The translations under genes and the position numbers were made by a program. This document shows, one piece after another, positions 16,924 through 26,303 of a stretch of 64,000 nucleotides of DNA (positions within the stretch are counted from its first letter, which is position 1; the number at the start of each line of letters is the position of its first letter). The notes under the pieces are model-generated. The model saw nothing but the letters and a program-made list of their open reading frames with translations, was not told where the DNA came from and did not search any database. The stretch comes from an uncultured Oscillospiraceae bacterium (GTDB taxonomy: Bacteria; Bacillota; Clostridia; Oscillospirales; Oscillospiraceae). The stretch spans positions 1 through 64,000 of the forward strand of contig CANQRQ010000010.1 in the NCBI GenBank assembly GCA_947626315.1. Direction: 5' to 3'.

Positions 16924-16979
16924 GCGCTGAAGGAGGGCAAAATCCTTTCCTCCTATAAGCTTTCGTTTCTCTTCAAGAG
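16890..16979. repeat. Degenerate remnant of the MITE-like repeat family
   Basis: CCTATAAGCTTTCGTTTCTC at 16952-16971 matches the right end of repeat copy A with two changes. The flank GAGCTGCAGTCCC plus a following stretch resembling TTGTGTTAAAGGACGG also resembles the left flank of copy A. The rest of the element is missing. Confidence 0.5.
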
Positions 16980-16996
16980 CCGCTTTTCTTGACAGT

Positions 16997-17716
16997 CTAT
17001 AATCCTACGCGGGCCAGGGCGGCCTTGGCCAGCACCAGGGGCAGACGGGCCATGCGGCCGATCCGCTTAGGCTCCTTGACCAGGCGGTAGGCCCACTCCA
17101 GGCCCAGCTTCTGCCAGCGCTCCGGCGCCCGCTCCACCTGGCCGGAGAACACGTCCAGGGCCCCGCCCAGGCCGATGGCCAGACGGGCCCCGGTGCTCTC
17201 CCCCCAGCGGGCCATCCACAGCTCCTGCTTGGGCGCCCCCAGGCAGACAAAGAGCAGATCGGGCCGGGCGGCGGCCACCTGGGCGGCGGCCGCGCCGCCG
17301 TCGGTGAAATAGCCGTCCCCGGTACCGCAGAGGCTGATATGGGGGTAGCGCTCCGTCAGGCGGCGGCCCGCCTCCTCCGCCACGCCGGGCTTGGCCCCCA
17401 GCAGATACAGCCGGCCGCCCCTCTCGTTGAGAAGGGCGAGCATGTCCGCCGCGAAATCAATACCCGGCACCCGCTCCCGCAGGGGTGTGCCCAGAATGCG
17501 GGAGGCGTAGAGCACGCCTACGCCGTCCGGCAGCACCAGGTCGGCCTCGTTGAGGACGGAGCGGAAATCCGGGTCCTTTTCCGCGGCCAGCAGGAACTCC
17601 GGGTTGGGGGTGACCGCGTAGTGGAAGCCCTCCTCCGCCAGCAGCTCCGCGCCCCGCAGGGCCGCCTCCCGGCGGCTCAGATTGTCAAAGCGGACGCCCA
17701 GCACATCAATTTTCAT
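16997..17716 (-). CDS. WecG/TagA/CpsF family glycosyltransferase
   Basis: A 239-residue glycosyltransferase of the family that transfers N-acetylmannosamine to the undecaprenyl-linked GlcNAc primer in wall teichoic acid (TagA) or related glycans. Family motifs include TPNPEFLLAA, the active-site region NEADLVLPDGVGV and CLGAPKQELWMARW. The start at 17716 (MKIDVLGV) is chosen because GGAGGG lies six bases upstream. The frame runs upstream to 17839 through hairpin-rich DNA that is unlikely to be coding. No other wall-glycan genes are adjacent. Confidence 0.88.
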   Translation of the reverse strand: MKIDVLGVRFDNLSRREAALRGAELLAEEGFHYAVTPNPEFLLAAEKDPDFRSVLNEADLVLPDGVGVLYASRILGTPLRERVPGIDFAADMLALLNERGGRLYLLGAKPGVAEEAGRRLTERYPHISLCGTGDGYFTDGGAAAAQVAAARPDLLFVCLGAPKQELWMARWGESTGARLAIGLGGALDVFSGQVERAPERWQKLGLEWAYRLVKEPKRIGRMARLPLVLAKAALARVGL

Positions 17717-17752
17717 GGCCATCCCTCCAAAACGTTTTTTCATAATGATTTT

Positions 17753-17853
17753 CGCTGCCAAACGACAAGTTTGGCAGCGAATGATCCTGTGGATCATACG
17801 CGCGATGCTTATTGCAATGCGTATATGGCAAAACAGCACTGCTGTTTTGCCAT
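17753..17853. repeat. Cluster of small hairpins upstream of wecG
   Basis: CGCTGCCAAAC / GTTTGGCAGCG (17753-17763/17769-17779), ATGATCC / GGATCAT (17781-17797) and a 13-bp stem ATGGCAAAACAGC / GCTGTTTTGCCAT (17825-17837/17841-17853) lie in tandem. They fall in the wecG leader and upstream of msrA. Confidence 0.6.
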
Positions 17854-17950
17854 CATATAATCATTATCCTAGCACAGGGAAAAAAAATAGTCAACTTTCC
17901 CGTGGAAGGTGGGGGAATGATGTGGTATACTAAAAAAGGGAGGGGATACG

Positions 17951-18457
17951 ATGCGCGAGACGATCTATCTGGCGGGCGGCTGCTTCTGGGGGACCCAGCG
18001 GTATTTTGACTGTCTGCCCGGCGTTTTGGAGACAGAGGTGGGCTACGCCAACGGCGGCACCGCCAATCCCAGCTATGAACAGGTAAAATACCTGCACACC
18101 GGCCACGCGGAGACGGTGCGGGTGGTCTTTGACCCGGAGCGGCTCAGCCTGGCGGAGCTGCTGGAGCAGTATTTCAAGGTGATCGACCCTACCTCCGTCA
18201 ACCAACAGGGGGAGGACTGGGGGATCCAGTACCGCACGGGGATCTACTATGTCAGCCCGGCCCAGGAGCAGACGGCCCGGCAGGCCCTGGCGGCGCTTCA
18301 GGCGCGCTGTGACCGGCCCCTGGCGGTGGAGTGCCGCCCGCTGGAAAACTTCTACAGCGCCGAGGAGTACCATCAAAAATACCTGGAGAAGAACCCAGGC
18401 GGCTACTGCCACATCGGCCCGGCCCTGTTCGAGGCGGCCAGAAATTACAAAAAATAA
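17951..18457 (+). CDS. msrA: Peptide-methionine (S)-S-oxide reductase MsrA
   Basis: A 168-residue repair enzyme that reduces methionine-S-sulfoxide in proteins. The catalytic Cys11 is in the hallmark GGCFWG, and the GYANG and YHQKYL segments are present. GGGAGGGG precedes the ATG. An extended -10 (TGGTATACT) lies about 25 bases upstream. It is monocistronic and convergent with the NUDIX gene across a shared terminator. No MsrB domain is fused or adjacent. Confidence 0.96.
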   Translation: MRETIYLAGGCFWGTQRYFDCLPGVLETEVGYANGGTANPSYEQVKYLHTGHAETVRVVFDPERLSLAELLEQYFKVIDPTSVNQQGEDWGIQYRTGIYYVSPAQEQTARQALAALQARCDRPLAVECRPLENFYSAEEYHQKYLEKNPGGYCHIGPALFEAARNYKK

Positions 18458-18468
18458 ACGCAAAAAAG

Positions 18469-18498
18469 CGGAGGAGCTGTTCAAAGGCTCCTCCGTTG
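18469..18498. terminator. Bidirectional terminator between msrA and the NUDIX gene
   Basis: A perfect 9-bp stem, CGGAGGAGC / GCTCCTCCG (18469-18477/18487-18495), is flanked by TTGGTTTT on the plus strand and by CTTTTTTGCG on the minus strand. Confidence 0.8.
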
Positions 18499-18501
18499 GT
18501 T

Positions 18502-18969
18502 TTACAAGTCTTTTCCGTTCAGGACGGCGCGGGTCAGGCAGTCGTTTTGATCATAGCAGAGCTTGAGCGAGAAGAAGGGGGCCTCCTCCGCCAGCAGCCG
18601 GAGGAAGATCTTATCCCCCTCCCAGATGGGCATGGAGAACAGAGCCTCTTTTTTCACCCATTCCAGCTCCCCCTCGTCGCAGTCGCTGAGGCGGCCGGAA
18701 AAGCGGTCGGCGGTGAAGATGTGCATGTACTCGGTGCCGTAGCGCTCCAGCACGAAGGTGACGATGCCCCGGTACCGCCAGGAGAGGACCTGCAGCCCCG
18801 TCTCCTCCAGCACCTCCCGGAGCATACAGTCCTCCGGACTCTCCCCCTCCTCAAACTTCCCGCCGGGGGCGATCCACTTGTCCTTGTTGATGTCCTGCCG
18901 CTTCTTGACCCGGTGGAGCATCAGATATTCGTCTCCCCGTTCCAGATAGCACTGGGTGCTGTTGATCAT
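18502..18969 (-). CDS. NUDIX hydrolase (8-oxo-dGTP diphosphatase type)
   Basis: A 155-residue NUDIX enzyme. The 23-residue NUDIX box begins at G36, with E41 and the REVLEETGL end that binds catalytic metal. It resembles MutT/YtkD-type sanitising phosphatases that remove oxidised nucleotides, which would fit the neighbouring msrA. AAGGAG precedes the ATG. It starts 10 bases after the DUF4349 gene and is probably co-transcribed. The true substrate is uncertain. Confidence 0.88.
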   Translation of the reverse strand: MINSTQCYLERGDEYLMLHRVKKRQDINKDKWIAPGGKFEEGESPEDCMLREVLEETGLQVLSWRYRGIVTFVLERYGTEYMHIFTADRFSGRLSDCDEGELEWVKKEALFSMPIWEGDKIFLRLLAEEAPFFSLKLCYDQNDCLTRAVLNGKDL

Positions 18970-18979
18970 GGCGCGCTCC

Positions 18980-19993
18980 TTAGTCCTTTTTCTCCTGCTC
19001 TTCCGGGGGAAGGGCGTTCTTTTTCGCCTTCTTCCGGCGGGCCCGGAGCCTTTTCAGCCCGAACACGGCCAGGAAGACCAGCACAGCCAGCACCAGCAGC
19101 GTAGGCAGGGCGGCGGCCAGGGCCAGGATCAGGTCCCCGCAGCCGTTTCGGAAGTTCCGGAGCCCCCGCTGCAGGGCCAGCACCAGCTGGCGGCCGAAGG
19201 AGATCTGCTGCTCCGCCTCCGGGGTGTATTCCTCGACTTCCTCCAGGCTCAGATACACGCTGCTGTAGTTCACCCGGCGGTCGTAGTTGTTCAGGGTGGA
19301 CTGGAGGCTCTCGATCTGATAGCGCAGCTCGGTGAGCTTTTCTTCGATGGCGATCACGTCGGCCACCGTCTCCGCCTGCTCCATCATCTCCAGCAGCCGG
19401 GTCTCCTGGGCGCTGTAGGCCGTGAGCCGGGCCTGGGCGTCATAGTACTGGGCGGAGACGTTCTCCGTATAGGTGTGGGTGTAGGGGACGTTGCCCAGGG
19501 CGGAGAGGCCGGACATGAAAGCGGAGAATTTCTCGCTGGGCACCCGGAGGGTGTAGTCGGCCCGGCGGTTGCTGGCGTAGCCCCGGGAGAGGCTGTAGTA
19601 GTTGGCGTCGTTGACGCTGCTGGACTCGATCCAGCCTCCGTAGTCTTCCATGAGAGCGGCGACCTTGGCCACCGCCTCGTCAAAGGCGGTGGTCTCCACG
19701 GTCACGTCGGCGGAATAGATGATCTTGTCCGGGTTGATTTTCCCGGCGTCCCCGGCAGAGCCGGCGAGATCGGCGGCCGCGGTGTTGCCGGCCAGGCCGT
19801 AGGCCGGGTCCCCGGAGACTTCCATCTCCTCTGCCATCTCCGGCATGGGCGCCGCCGGGGCCTCCGCCGGAGCAGACGCCATGTCCGCCGACGCGCTGAA
19901 TTGGACGCTATCGGCTCCCTTGCTGCTGGCGCCGCAGGCGCAGAGGGACAGCAGCAGAACCAGGGCCATCAACAGAGCAAGCGGTTTTTTCAT
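18980..19993 (-). CDS. DUF4349 domain-containing lipoprotein
   Basis: A 337-residue lipoprotein. The signal peptide ends at LLSLCAC (Cys about 20). A low-complexity Ala/Pro/Met region follows, then the DUF4349 domain (about 88-300) with a coiled-coil portion (about 205-245) containing IAIEEKLTELRYQIESLQS. One C-terminal transmembrane span (about 290-315) ends in a basic tail. It is thus tethered at both ends to the membrane. The function of DUF4349 is not known. GAGGAGG precedes the ATG. Confidence 0.85.
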   Translation of the reverse strand: MKKPLALLMALVLLLSLCACGASSKGADSVQFSASADMASAPAEAPAAPMPEMAEEMEVSGDPAYGLAGNTAAADLAGSAGDAGKINPDKIIYSADVTVETTAFDEAVAKVAALMEDYGGWIESSSVNDANYYSLSRGYASNRRADYTLRVPSEKFSAFMSGLSALGNVPYTHTYTENVSAQYYDAQARLTAYSAQETRLLEMMEQAETVADVIAIEEKLTELRYQIESLQSTLNNYDRRVNYSSVYLSLEEVEEYTPEAEQQISFGRQLVLALQRGLRNFRNGCGDLILALAAALPTLLVLAVLVFLAVFGLKRLRARRKKAKKNALPPEEQEKKD

Positions 19994-20066
19994 ATATCGT
20001 TCCTCCTCGGTTTAGTAGGATGGTAATTTGACGGAGAAGGGGGACAAAAGGTTCCGGAAAAGGAGG

Positions 20067-20103
20067 AAAAACTGCCGGAACTCCGCGGCGGGAGTTCCAG
20101 CAG
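20067..20103 (-). terminator. Terminator of the capA-like gene
   Basis: GGAACTCC / GGAGTTCC with outer CTG/CAG pairing is followed on the minus strand by GTTTTTCC. Confidence 0.7.
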
Positions 20104-20119
20104 TGATTTTCAACATAGC

Positions 20120-21274
20120 TCAGCTTTGCAGCTTCTGGGCCCACCAGTCGGAGTAATCCTTCCCCTCATGCTCCGGCTGGAAGCTGCCGTCCAGCATGGA
20201 GAGCACCCGGGCGTACTCCTCCGAGCCCTCCTCATAGGGGGTGGGGCGGTAGTCGTTATAGTGGGTGTTGGCCACGTAGGGCTGGGAGCTGACGGAACAG
20301 GGGATGATGGACACGTCCCGGTTGCTGACGCTCCCATCAGCGGCCCGGTCCACCGTGATCTGGACGATGGCGGTCTCCGGGTAGGTGGGCATGGTGCTGC
20401 CGCCGAAGGTCCAGTTGCCCATCCCGTAGAGGATGACCGCGCCGTGATAGCGCTCAATGGGCTGGAGCATGTGGGAGTGGCTGCCGTAGATCAGGCTGGC
20501 CCCCGCGTCCACACAGGCGTGGGCCAGCTCAATATCCGCGTCCCGCAGGGTGTATTTCAGCTCTTCCCCCCAGTGGAACATGCAGAGGATGTACTCCGCG
20601 CCCTGGGCCTTCAGCTGCTCTACCGCCGCCACAGCCTGGTCCTTATCCGGCTTCAAATTGTTGTAGGCGCAGTAGACGCCCAGCACCAGGCCGCTGTCCG
20701 TGGTCACGATCTGAGCCTGGCCGTCCTTCCCGTAGGGCACGCCGTACTGCTCCAGGGCCTCGTAGGTGTCCTGAGCTCCCTTCTCGCCGTAGTCCTCCAG
20801 CAGATGGTTGTTGGCGGTGGTGACGAAGTCCACCCCGCCGGCGGTGAGGATCTGGGCATAGTCGGCAGGGGCTTTGAAGTGGAACTGGGCGTGGTAGTCG
20901 GCGATCCGGTCCTTGTCGGAGAGGACGCACTCCAGGTTGGCAATGGTGAAATCGTCCGCCGTGAAATACTGGACGGTGTTGGAGAAGGGATAGGCGTAGT
21001 CCCCGTCCATGCGGGCGTTGTAGCCGTAGTCGCTGTAGATGAAGTTCTCGTTGGAGGCCAGGGTGCAGTCCCCGATGGCGGAGAGCACAAAGGTCCCCGG
21101 CTCGGCCGTCCCGGCCGTCCCGGCGGCCCCGGAGGAACCGGGGGAATCGGGATTCATGTCCACGGCGGCAAAGCGCTCTCCGGACGGCTCCTTCAGCTGC
21201 ACGCGGTTCCAGATCACCTTCCCCAGCGGGAACAGCAGCAGGATGATCAAAACGATTTGCAGGATCTTTTTCAT
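20120..21274 (-). CDS. CapA family protein (metallophosphoesterase-like, poly-gamma-glutamate type)
   Basis: A 384-residue protein with an N-terminal membrane anchor (about 5-22), a short low-complexity stretch, and a CapA/PGA_cap domain. Motifs are LSAIGDCTLASNENF, IANLECVLSD, TTANNHLLEDYG and a YGSHSHMLQPIE metal-binding histidine segment. CapA proteins belong to the calcineurin-like fold and take part in making or exporting poly-glutamate or in wall metabolism. The rest of a cap operon is missing, so the role is open. GAGG precedes the ATG. Confidence 0.85.
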   Translation of the reverse strand: MKKILQIVLIILLLFPLGKVIWNRVQLKEPSGERFAAVDMNPDSPGSSGAAGTAGTAEPGTFVLSAIGDCTLASNENFIYSDYGYNARMDGDYAYPFSNTVQYFTADDFTIANLECVLSDKDRIADYHAQFHFKAPADYAQILTAGGVDFVTTANNHLLEDYGEKGAQDTYEALEQYGVPYGKDGQAQIVTTDSGLVLGVYCAYNNLKPDKDQAVAAVEQLKAQGAEYILCMFHWGEELKYTLRDADIELAHACVDAGASLIYGSHSHMLQPIERYHGAVILYGMGNWTFGGSTMPTYPETAIVQITVDRAADGSVSNRDVSIIPCSVSSQPYVANTHYNDYRPTPYEEGSEEYARVLSMLDGSFQPEHEGKDYSDWWAQKLQS

Positions 21275-21323
21275 CAGTGTACGCCTCGCGTATCCAAGTT
21301 TCGACTTCCGTCAGCTATCCCTC

Positions 21324-21352
21324 ATTATACTGAAAAAGAGCGGCCAAGGCAA
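21324..21352 (-). promoter_or_regulatory. Promoter of the capA-like gene
   Basis: TTGCCT (21347-21352) and a consensus TATAAT (21324-21329) are 17 bases apart on the minus strand. Confidence 0.65.
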
Positions 21353-21395
21353 GGGCGGAACGGGTTTTTTAAGAAAGAATTTGAGACAACATAAC

Positions 21396-21429
21396 AACCA
21401 GCCCCGGCGCAAGGGCGCCGCGGCTGGTT
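21396..21429 (-). terminator. Terminator of the hrcA-grpE-dnaK-dnaJ operon
   Basis: AACCAGCC and GGCTGGTT enclose CGGCGC / GCGCCG around AAGG, with one C-C mismatch. It lies directly after dnaJ. The following T-run is weak (TTGTTATG). Confidence 0.55.
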
Positions 21430-21441
21430 GGATCATAGATT

Positions 21442-22575
21442 TTATTTCTTTTTCTTTCCGAAAAGGCCGCTCTTGCCCATGTCCATCTCCCCCATAGAGG
21501 CGGCGAACTGGCGGAGCAGCTCCTTTTGAGAGGCGCTCAGGTTCTTAGGCACGGCCACGGTGACGGAGATGAACTGATCTCCCCGGCCGCTGCCCCGGAG
21601 ATAGGGGATGCCCTTGCCCCGCAGGCGGAACACCGCCCCGGGCTGGGTGCCCTCGGGAATGGTCAGCTTTACCTTGCCGTCCAGCGTGGGGACCTCGATC
21701 TCCGCGCCCAGCACCGCCTGGGCGTAGCTGATTTCCTGCTCCAGCAGGACCGAGGTGCCGTCCCGCTCAAAGCGGGCGTGGGGCCGGACGATCACCGACA
21801 CCAGCAGGTCCCCGGCGGGGCCGCCGTTGGAGCCGGCGCTGCCGTAGCCCGGGCGGGAGATGGTCTGCCCGTCGTCGATGCCGGCGGGGATGTTGACCTT
21901 GACCTTGTGCTGCCGGCGGACGGCGCCCATGCCCCGGCAGGTTTTGCAGGGCTGGTGGATGATCTTGCCGGTGCCCCGGCATTTGGAGCAGGGAGAAGTT
22001 GACTGGGCCATGCCGAAGGGGGTGCGGGTGGTGGTGCGCACGCTGCCGGTCCCCTTGCAGTCCGGGCAGATCTCCGGCGTGGTGCCGGGGGTGCAGCCGG
22101 TCCCGTTGCAGTCGCTGCAGGTCTCCACCCGGGCGACGGTCACTTCCTTCTCGCAGCCGAAGGCGGCCTCCTCAAAGCTTATGTTCACGGTGGCGCGGAC
22201 ATTCTCGCCCCGGCGGGGGGCGTTGGGGTTCCTGGCGGCGCCTCCGCCGCCAAAGCCGAAGATGTCCCCAAAGCTGCTGAAGATATCCCCAAAATCCCCG
22301 AAACCGCCAAAGCCGCCGAAGCCGCCGGCCCCGAAGCCCGCGTTGGGGTCAAAGGCCGCGTGGCCGTACTGGTCGTACTTCTTGCGCTTCTCCTCGTCGG
22401 AGAGGATCTCGTAGGCCTCGTTGGCCTCCTTGAAGCGCTCCTCGCACTCCTTGTCGCCGGGGTGCAGATCCGGGTGGTTCGCCTTGGTGATTTTCCGGTA
22501 GGCCTTCTTTATTTCATCGGCCGAGGCGCTCTTGTCAACGCCCAGGACCTCATAGTAGTCTCGTTTATCTGCCAT
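21442..22575 (-). CDS. dnaJ: Chaperone DnaJ
   Basis: A 377-residue Hsp40 co-chaperone that delivers clients to DnaK and stimulates its ATPase. The J domain (about 4-70) has the HPD motif ([11 protein letters not shown]). A Gly/Phe-rich linker (about 80-125) follows. The zinc-binding domain has four CxxCxGxG repeats: [24 protein letters not shown] and CKTCRGMG. The C-terminal client-binding domain is full length. GGAG precedes the ATG. It is last in the heat-shock operon, 80 bases after dnaK. Confidence 0.98.
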   Translation of the reverse strand: MADKRDYYEVLGVDKSASADEIKKAYRKITKANHPDLHPGDKECEERFKEANEAYEILSDEEKRKKYDQYGHAAFDPNAGFGAGGFGGFGGFGDFGDIFSSFGDIFGFGGGGAARNPNAPRRGENVRATVNISFEEAAFGCEKEVTVARVETCSDCNGTGCTPGTTPEICPDCKGTGSVRTTTRTPFGMAQSTSPCSKCRGTGKIIHQPCKTCRGMGAVRRQHKVKVNIPAGIDDGQTISRPGYGSAGSNGGPAGDLLVSVIVRPHARFERDGTSVLLEQEISYAQAVLGAEIEVPTLDGKVKLTIPEGTQPGAVFRLRGKGIPYLRGSGRGDQFISVTVAVPKNLSASQKELLRQFAASMGEMDMGKSGLFGKKKK

Positions 22576-22595
22576 GGGAAAACTCCGTTCTTACG

Positions 22596-22631
22596 CGCTT
22601 TTATCCCGGCTGTCAGGCCGGGATAAAAGCG
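22596..22631 (-). promoter_or_regulatory. Intercistronic hairpin between dnaK and dnaJ
   Basis: CGCTTTTATCCCGGC and its exact complement form a 15-bp stem with a 6-base loop. No T-run follows, so it more likely stabilises the dnaK end of the message than terminates it. Confidence 0.55.
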
Positions 22632-22656
22632 TGGATTTTGTTATACCGCGGGGGAA

Positions 22657-24522
22657 TTACTTGTTGTCGTCGTCCACGACGGTGTAATCCGCGTCATAGT
22701 AATCCTGGCCGCCGTTGGACCCGCCCTGGCCCTGGCCGGGATTGTAGCCGCCGGCCTGGCTGGGGTCAAAGCCCTGGGCGCCCTGGGGGTTGGCGGACTG
22801 GTACAGCTTCTCGGACAGCTTGTAGAAAGCCTGGGTCAGCTCTTCAGTGGCGCGCTTGATGGCGGCGGTGTCGGTGCCGGTCAGCGCCTGCTTCAGAGCG
22901 GACAGCTTGCTCTCCACTTCCTCCTTCTCAGCGCCGCTGAGCTTGTCGCCCAGGTCGGCGATGGTCTTCTCGGTCTGGTACACCATCTGGTCGCCCTGGT
23001 TGCGCACGTCCACTTCCTCCTTGCGCTTGGCGTCCTCGGCGGCGTACATCTCGGCCTCCTTCACGGCCTTGTCGATGTCCTCCTTGGACATGTTGGAGGA
23101 GGCGGTGATGGTGATGTGCTGCTCCTTGCCGGTGCCCAGGTCCTTGGCGGAGACGTTCACGATGCCGTTGGCGTCAATGTCAAAGGTGACCTCGATCTGG
23201 GGCACGCCCCGGCGGGCCGGCGCGATGCCGTCCAGGTGGAAGCGGCCCAGGCTCTTGTTGTAGGCGGCCATTTCCCGCTCGCCCTGGAGGACGTTGACCT
23301 CAACGGAGGTCTGGTTGTCCGCCGCGGTGGAGAACACCTGGCTCTTGCGGGTGGGGATGGAGGTGTTGCGCTCGATGAGCTTGGTGAACACGCCGCCCAG
23401 GGTCTCGATGCCCAGGGACAGAGGCGTGACGTCCACCAGGACGATGCCCTCCACGTCGCCGGACATGACGCCGCCCTGGATCGCCGCGCCGATGGCCACG
23501 CACTCGTCCGGGTTGATGCCCTTGAAGCCCTCTTTGCCGATCAGGGACTTGACCATCTCCTGCACGGCGGGGATCCGGCTGGAGCCGCCCACCAGCAGCA
23601 CCTTGCTGATGTCGCTGGGCTGGAGGCCGGAGTCGGACAGGGCCTGCTTCACGGGGCCCATGGTCTTCTCAACCAGGTGGTGGGTCAGCTCGTTGAACTT
23701 GGCCCGGGTGAGAGTCACGTCCATGTGCTTGGGGCCGGTGGCGTCGGCGGTGATGTAGGGCAGGTTGATGTTGGAGGTGGTGACGCCGGACAGCTCCACC
23801 TTCGCCTTTTCGGCGGCCTCCCGCAGGCGCTGCATGGCCACCTTGTCGGTGCTCAGGTCCACGCCCTCGGCCTTCTTGAACTCGTCCACCAGATACTTGG
23901 TGATGCAGGCGTCGAAATCGTCGCCGCCCAGGCGGTTGTTGCCGGCGGTGGCCAGCACGTCGATCACGCCGTCGCCGATCTCCAGGATGGACACATCGAA
24001 GGTGCCGCCGCCCAGGTCATAGACCATGATCCGCTGGTCGTTCTCCTTGTCCAGGCCGTAGGCCAGGGCCGCGGCGGTGGGCTCATTGATGATGCGCTTG
24101 ACGTCCAGGCCGGCGATCTTGCCGGCGTCTTTGGTGGCCTGCCGCTGAGAGTCGGTGAAGTAGGCGGGGACGGTGATGACCGCCTCGGTGACGGTCTGGC
24201 CCAGATAGGCCTCCGCGTCGGCCTTCAGCTTCTGCAGGATCATGGCGGAGATCTCCTGGGGGGTGTAGGACTTGTTGTCGATGGTGACTTTGTAGTTGGA
24301 GCCCATCTCCCGCTTGATGGAAGAGATGGTCCGGTCCGGGTTGGTGATGGCCTGGCGCTTGGCCACCTGGCCTACCATGCGCTCGCCGGTCTTGGCGAAG
24401 GCCACCACGGACGGGGTGGTGCGGCCGCCCTCGGCGTTGGCGATGACGACGGTCTCGCCGCCTTCCATAACGGCGACGCAGCTGTTGGTGGTTCCAAGGT
24501 CTATTCCTATGATTTTACCCAT
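22657..24522 (-). CDS. dnaK: Chaperone DnaK (Hsp70)
   Basis: A 621-residue Hsp70. The ATPase domain begins [14 protein letters not shown], and [14 protein letters not shown] and the [14 protein letters not shown] signature follow. The substrate-binding domain and helical lid are complete. The Gly/Gln-rich tail ends in DDDNK, the short acidic end expected for DnaK. As usual in Gram-positive bacteria, the segment near residue 80 is shorter than in E. coli DnaK. GAGGAGG precedes the ATG. Confidence 0.99.
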   Translation of the reverse strand: MGKIIGIDLGTTNSCVAVMEGGETVVIANAEGGRTTPSVVAFAKTGERMVGQVAKRQAITNPDRTISSIKREMGSNYKVTIDNKSYTPQEISAMILQKLKADAEAYLGQTVTEAVITVPAYFTDSQRQATKDAGKIAGLDVKRIINEPTAAALAYGLDKENDQRIMVYDLGGGTFDVSILEIGDGVIDVLATAGNNRLGGDDFDACITKYLVDEFKKAEGVDLSTDKVAMQRLREAAEKAKVELSGVTTSNINLPYITADATGPKHMDVTLTRAKFNELTHHLVEKTMGPVKQALSDSGLQPSDISKVLLVGGSSRIPAVQEMVKSLIGKEGFKGINPDECVAIGAAIQGGVMSGDVEGIVLVDVTPLSLGIETLGGVFTKLIERNTSIPTRKSQVFSTAADNQTSVEVNVLQGEREMAAYNKSLGRFHLDGIAPARRGVPQIEVTFDIDANGIVNVSAKDLGTGKEQHITITASSNMSKEDIDKAVKEAEMYAAEDAKRKEEVDVRNQGDQMVYQTEKTIADLGDKLSGAEKEEVESKLSALKQALTGTDTAAIKRATEELTQAFYKLSEKLYQSANPQGAQGFDPSQAGGYNPGQGQGGSNGGQDYYDADYTVVDDDNK

Positions 24523-24585
24523 TGTTCTTTTCCTCCTCTATCGTAATGAATGTTTTTACAAATTTATAACTAAAGGACAAAGTCC

Positions 24586-25197
24586 TCAGTTGGCTACCTT
24601 TACCATGGCGAAACGGACCACCTTTTCGCCGATTTTGAAGCCCTGCTGGAAGACCTCTACGATCTCGTTCTCCCCCTTGCTCTCGTCCTCCACGTGCATC
24701 ACCGCGTTGTGGAGGCTGGGGTCAAAGGCCTGACCCAGACAGTCGATAGGGCTGACGCCCAGCTTTTCCAGGGTGCTGTTGAACTGGGCCATGATCATCT
24801 CCACACCCTTGCGGTAGGCCTCGTCCTCCGTGCTCTGCTTCAGGGCCCGCTCCAGATTGTCGTACACCGGGAGGAACTTGATCAGGGTGTCCGCCTTCAC
24901 GTCGGCGTACAGGGCCTCCCGCTCCTTCTGGCTGCGGCGGCGGAAATTGTCATACTCGGCGCAGATGCGCAGATACTTGTCATTCAACGCGGCCAGCTCT
25001 CCGGCCAGCCTGGCGGCCTCCTCGGCGGCCTTGCTCTCCTGAGCCTTGGCCTCCTTTTTGGCGGCCTTTTTCTCCGCCTTGCTCTCCTTGGCCTTGGGGG
25101 CCGGGGCCTCCGGCTCCTCCGGCTGGGGCGCCGGGGTTTCCGGCTCCTTCGGCTGCGGCGCGTCCTGCTGCTCGTTCACTTTATCCTCTGTGCTCAT
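24586..25197 (-). CDS. grpE: Nucleotide exchange factor GrpE
   Basis: A 203-residue GrpE that releases ADP from DnaK. The N-terminal third is a long Pro/Glu/Ala/Lys-rich region (about 10-60). A coiled coil (about 60-115) and the C-terminal beta domain with VYDNLERAL and HNAVMHVEDE follow. The start at 25197 (MSTEDK) is chosen over 25206 because AGGGAG is nine bases upstream. It overlaps the end of hrcA by 17 bases, which couples the two. Confidence 0.95.
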   Translation of the reverse strand: MSTEDKVNEQQDAPQPKEPETPAPQPEEPEAPAPKAKESKAEKKAAKKEAKAQESKAAEEAARLAGELAALNDKYLRICAEYDNFRRRSQKEREALYADVKADTLIKFLPVYDNLERALKQSTEDEAYRKGVEMIMAQFNSTLEKLGVSPIDCLGQAFDPSLHNAVMHVEDESKGENEIVEVFQQGFKIGEKVVRFAMVKVAN

Positions 25198-26281
25198 TCG
25201 GATCATCTCCCTTAATGATCAGTTTGTTATGCATCCCCTCCGGGGGCGCCTCGCCGCCGCCCAGCCGCCGGGACAGACCCGCGGCCAGAAAGCTCAGCTT
25301 GGCGGCCACGGCGGAGTAGTCCATCCGGGTGGGCCCCACCACGCCGATCAGGCCCCGGGTGTTGTCCCCGGCGTCATAGCTGGCGATCACCACGCTGGAA
25401 TCCTTCAGCTCCTCGGCCACGTTTTCCGGCCCGATCAGGACCCGCACCTCACCCACGCCGGCCGGCGCGTCCTCCTCGCTGGGGGGCAGGATGTACCCGC
25501 CGCCGGAGAGGTAGCTCATGAGCTTGTGGGCCTTCTCCGGGTCCCGGAACTCCGGCTGGTTCAGCAGCCGGTTTTCCCCGGAGAGGAAGGCGGTGGGGGT
25601 GTTGACCTCGGTGAGAGTCTCGATCACGAAGGCGGCAATCACGGCGGTCAGGCCCATGGTGTCGTCTGCTGCCCGCTCCGTGGAGTGGATCAGCAAGGGA
25701 GTCACCTGGTCGGCGGTGATGCCGGTGAAGCCGGCGTTGAAGAGGGAGGCCAGGCGGCGCACCATGTCCTGGTCCACCGAGATGGGCAGATGCACCAGCT
25801 TGCTTTTCACCGTGTTGCTGCTGAGCATCAGGACGATGATGAAGGTGTTGGCGTCCACGTAGATCAGATCGAAGCGCTTGACGGAAGCGGCGCTCTGGGC
25901 GGTCAGGGCCAGGGCGGGGTAATCCGTCAGCTGGGAGGCCAGGCGGCTCACGTCGCTGATGGTGGCGTCCAGCTGCTGGAGCCGGGCGTTCAGGCGGCGG
26001 TTAATCTCCTCCGTCTCCTCCAGGGAGAGCTTCTGCTGCTGCATCAGCTCGTTGACGTACATCCGGTAGCCCATGGGGGTGGGCACCCGGCCGGCCGAGG
26101 TGTGGGGCTGCTCCAGGTAGCCCATGTTCACCAGCTCCGCCAGCTCGTTGCGGATAGTGGCAGAGGAACAGCCCAGGCCGGCGCTCTGGGCGATGGCTTT
26201 GCTGCCCACCGGCTCCGCCGTGCGGATGTACTCCTCCACGACGGCCGCAAGAATCTTCTTTTTTCTCTCGCTGATGGCCAT
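25181..26281 (-). CDS. hrcA: Heat-inducible transcription repressor HrcA
   Basis: A 366-residue repressor of class I heat-shock genes. The N-terminal winged helix (about 1-75) includes SSATIRNELAELVNMGYLEQPHTSAGRVPT, quoted here only by its ends (SSATIR ... SAGRVPT). A GAF-like domain with an inserted dimerisation segment and the C-terminal GVVGPTRMDY motif follow. It leads the operon, and the CIRCE operator it binds lies 23-72 bases upstream of its own start. GGAGG precedes the ATG. Confidence 0.97.
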   Translation of the reverse strand: MAISERKKKILAAVVEEYIRTAEPVGSKAIAQSAGLGCSSATIRNELAELVNMGYLEQPHTSAGRVPTPMGYRMYVNELMQQQKLSLEETEEINRRLNARLQQLDATISDVSRLASQLTDYPALALTAQSAASVKRFDLIYVDANTFIIVLMLSSNTVKSKLVHLPISVDQDMVRRLASLFNAGFTGITADQVTPLLIHSTERAADDTMGLTAVIAAFVIETLTEVNTPTAFLSGENRLLNQPEFRDPEKAHKLMSYLSGGGYILPPSEEDAPAGVGEVRVLIGPENVAEELKDSSVVIASYDAGDNTRGLIGVVGPTRMDYSAVAAKLSFLAAGLSRRLGGGEAPPEGMHNKLIIKGDDPNEHRG

Positions 26282-26303
26282 GCGCGCCTCCGCTCTGCCT
26301 GCA

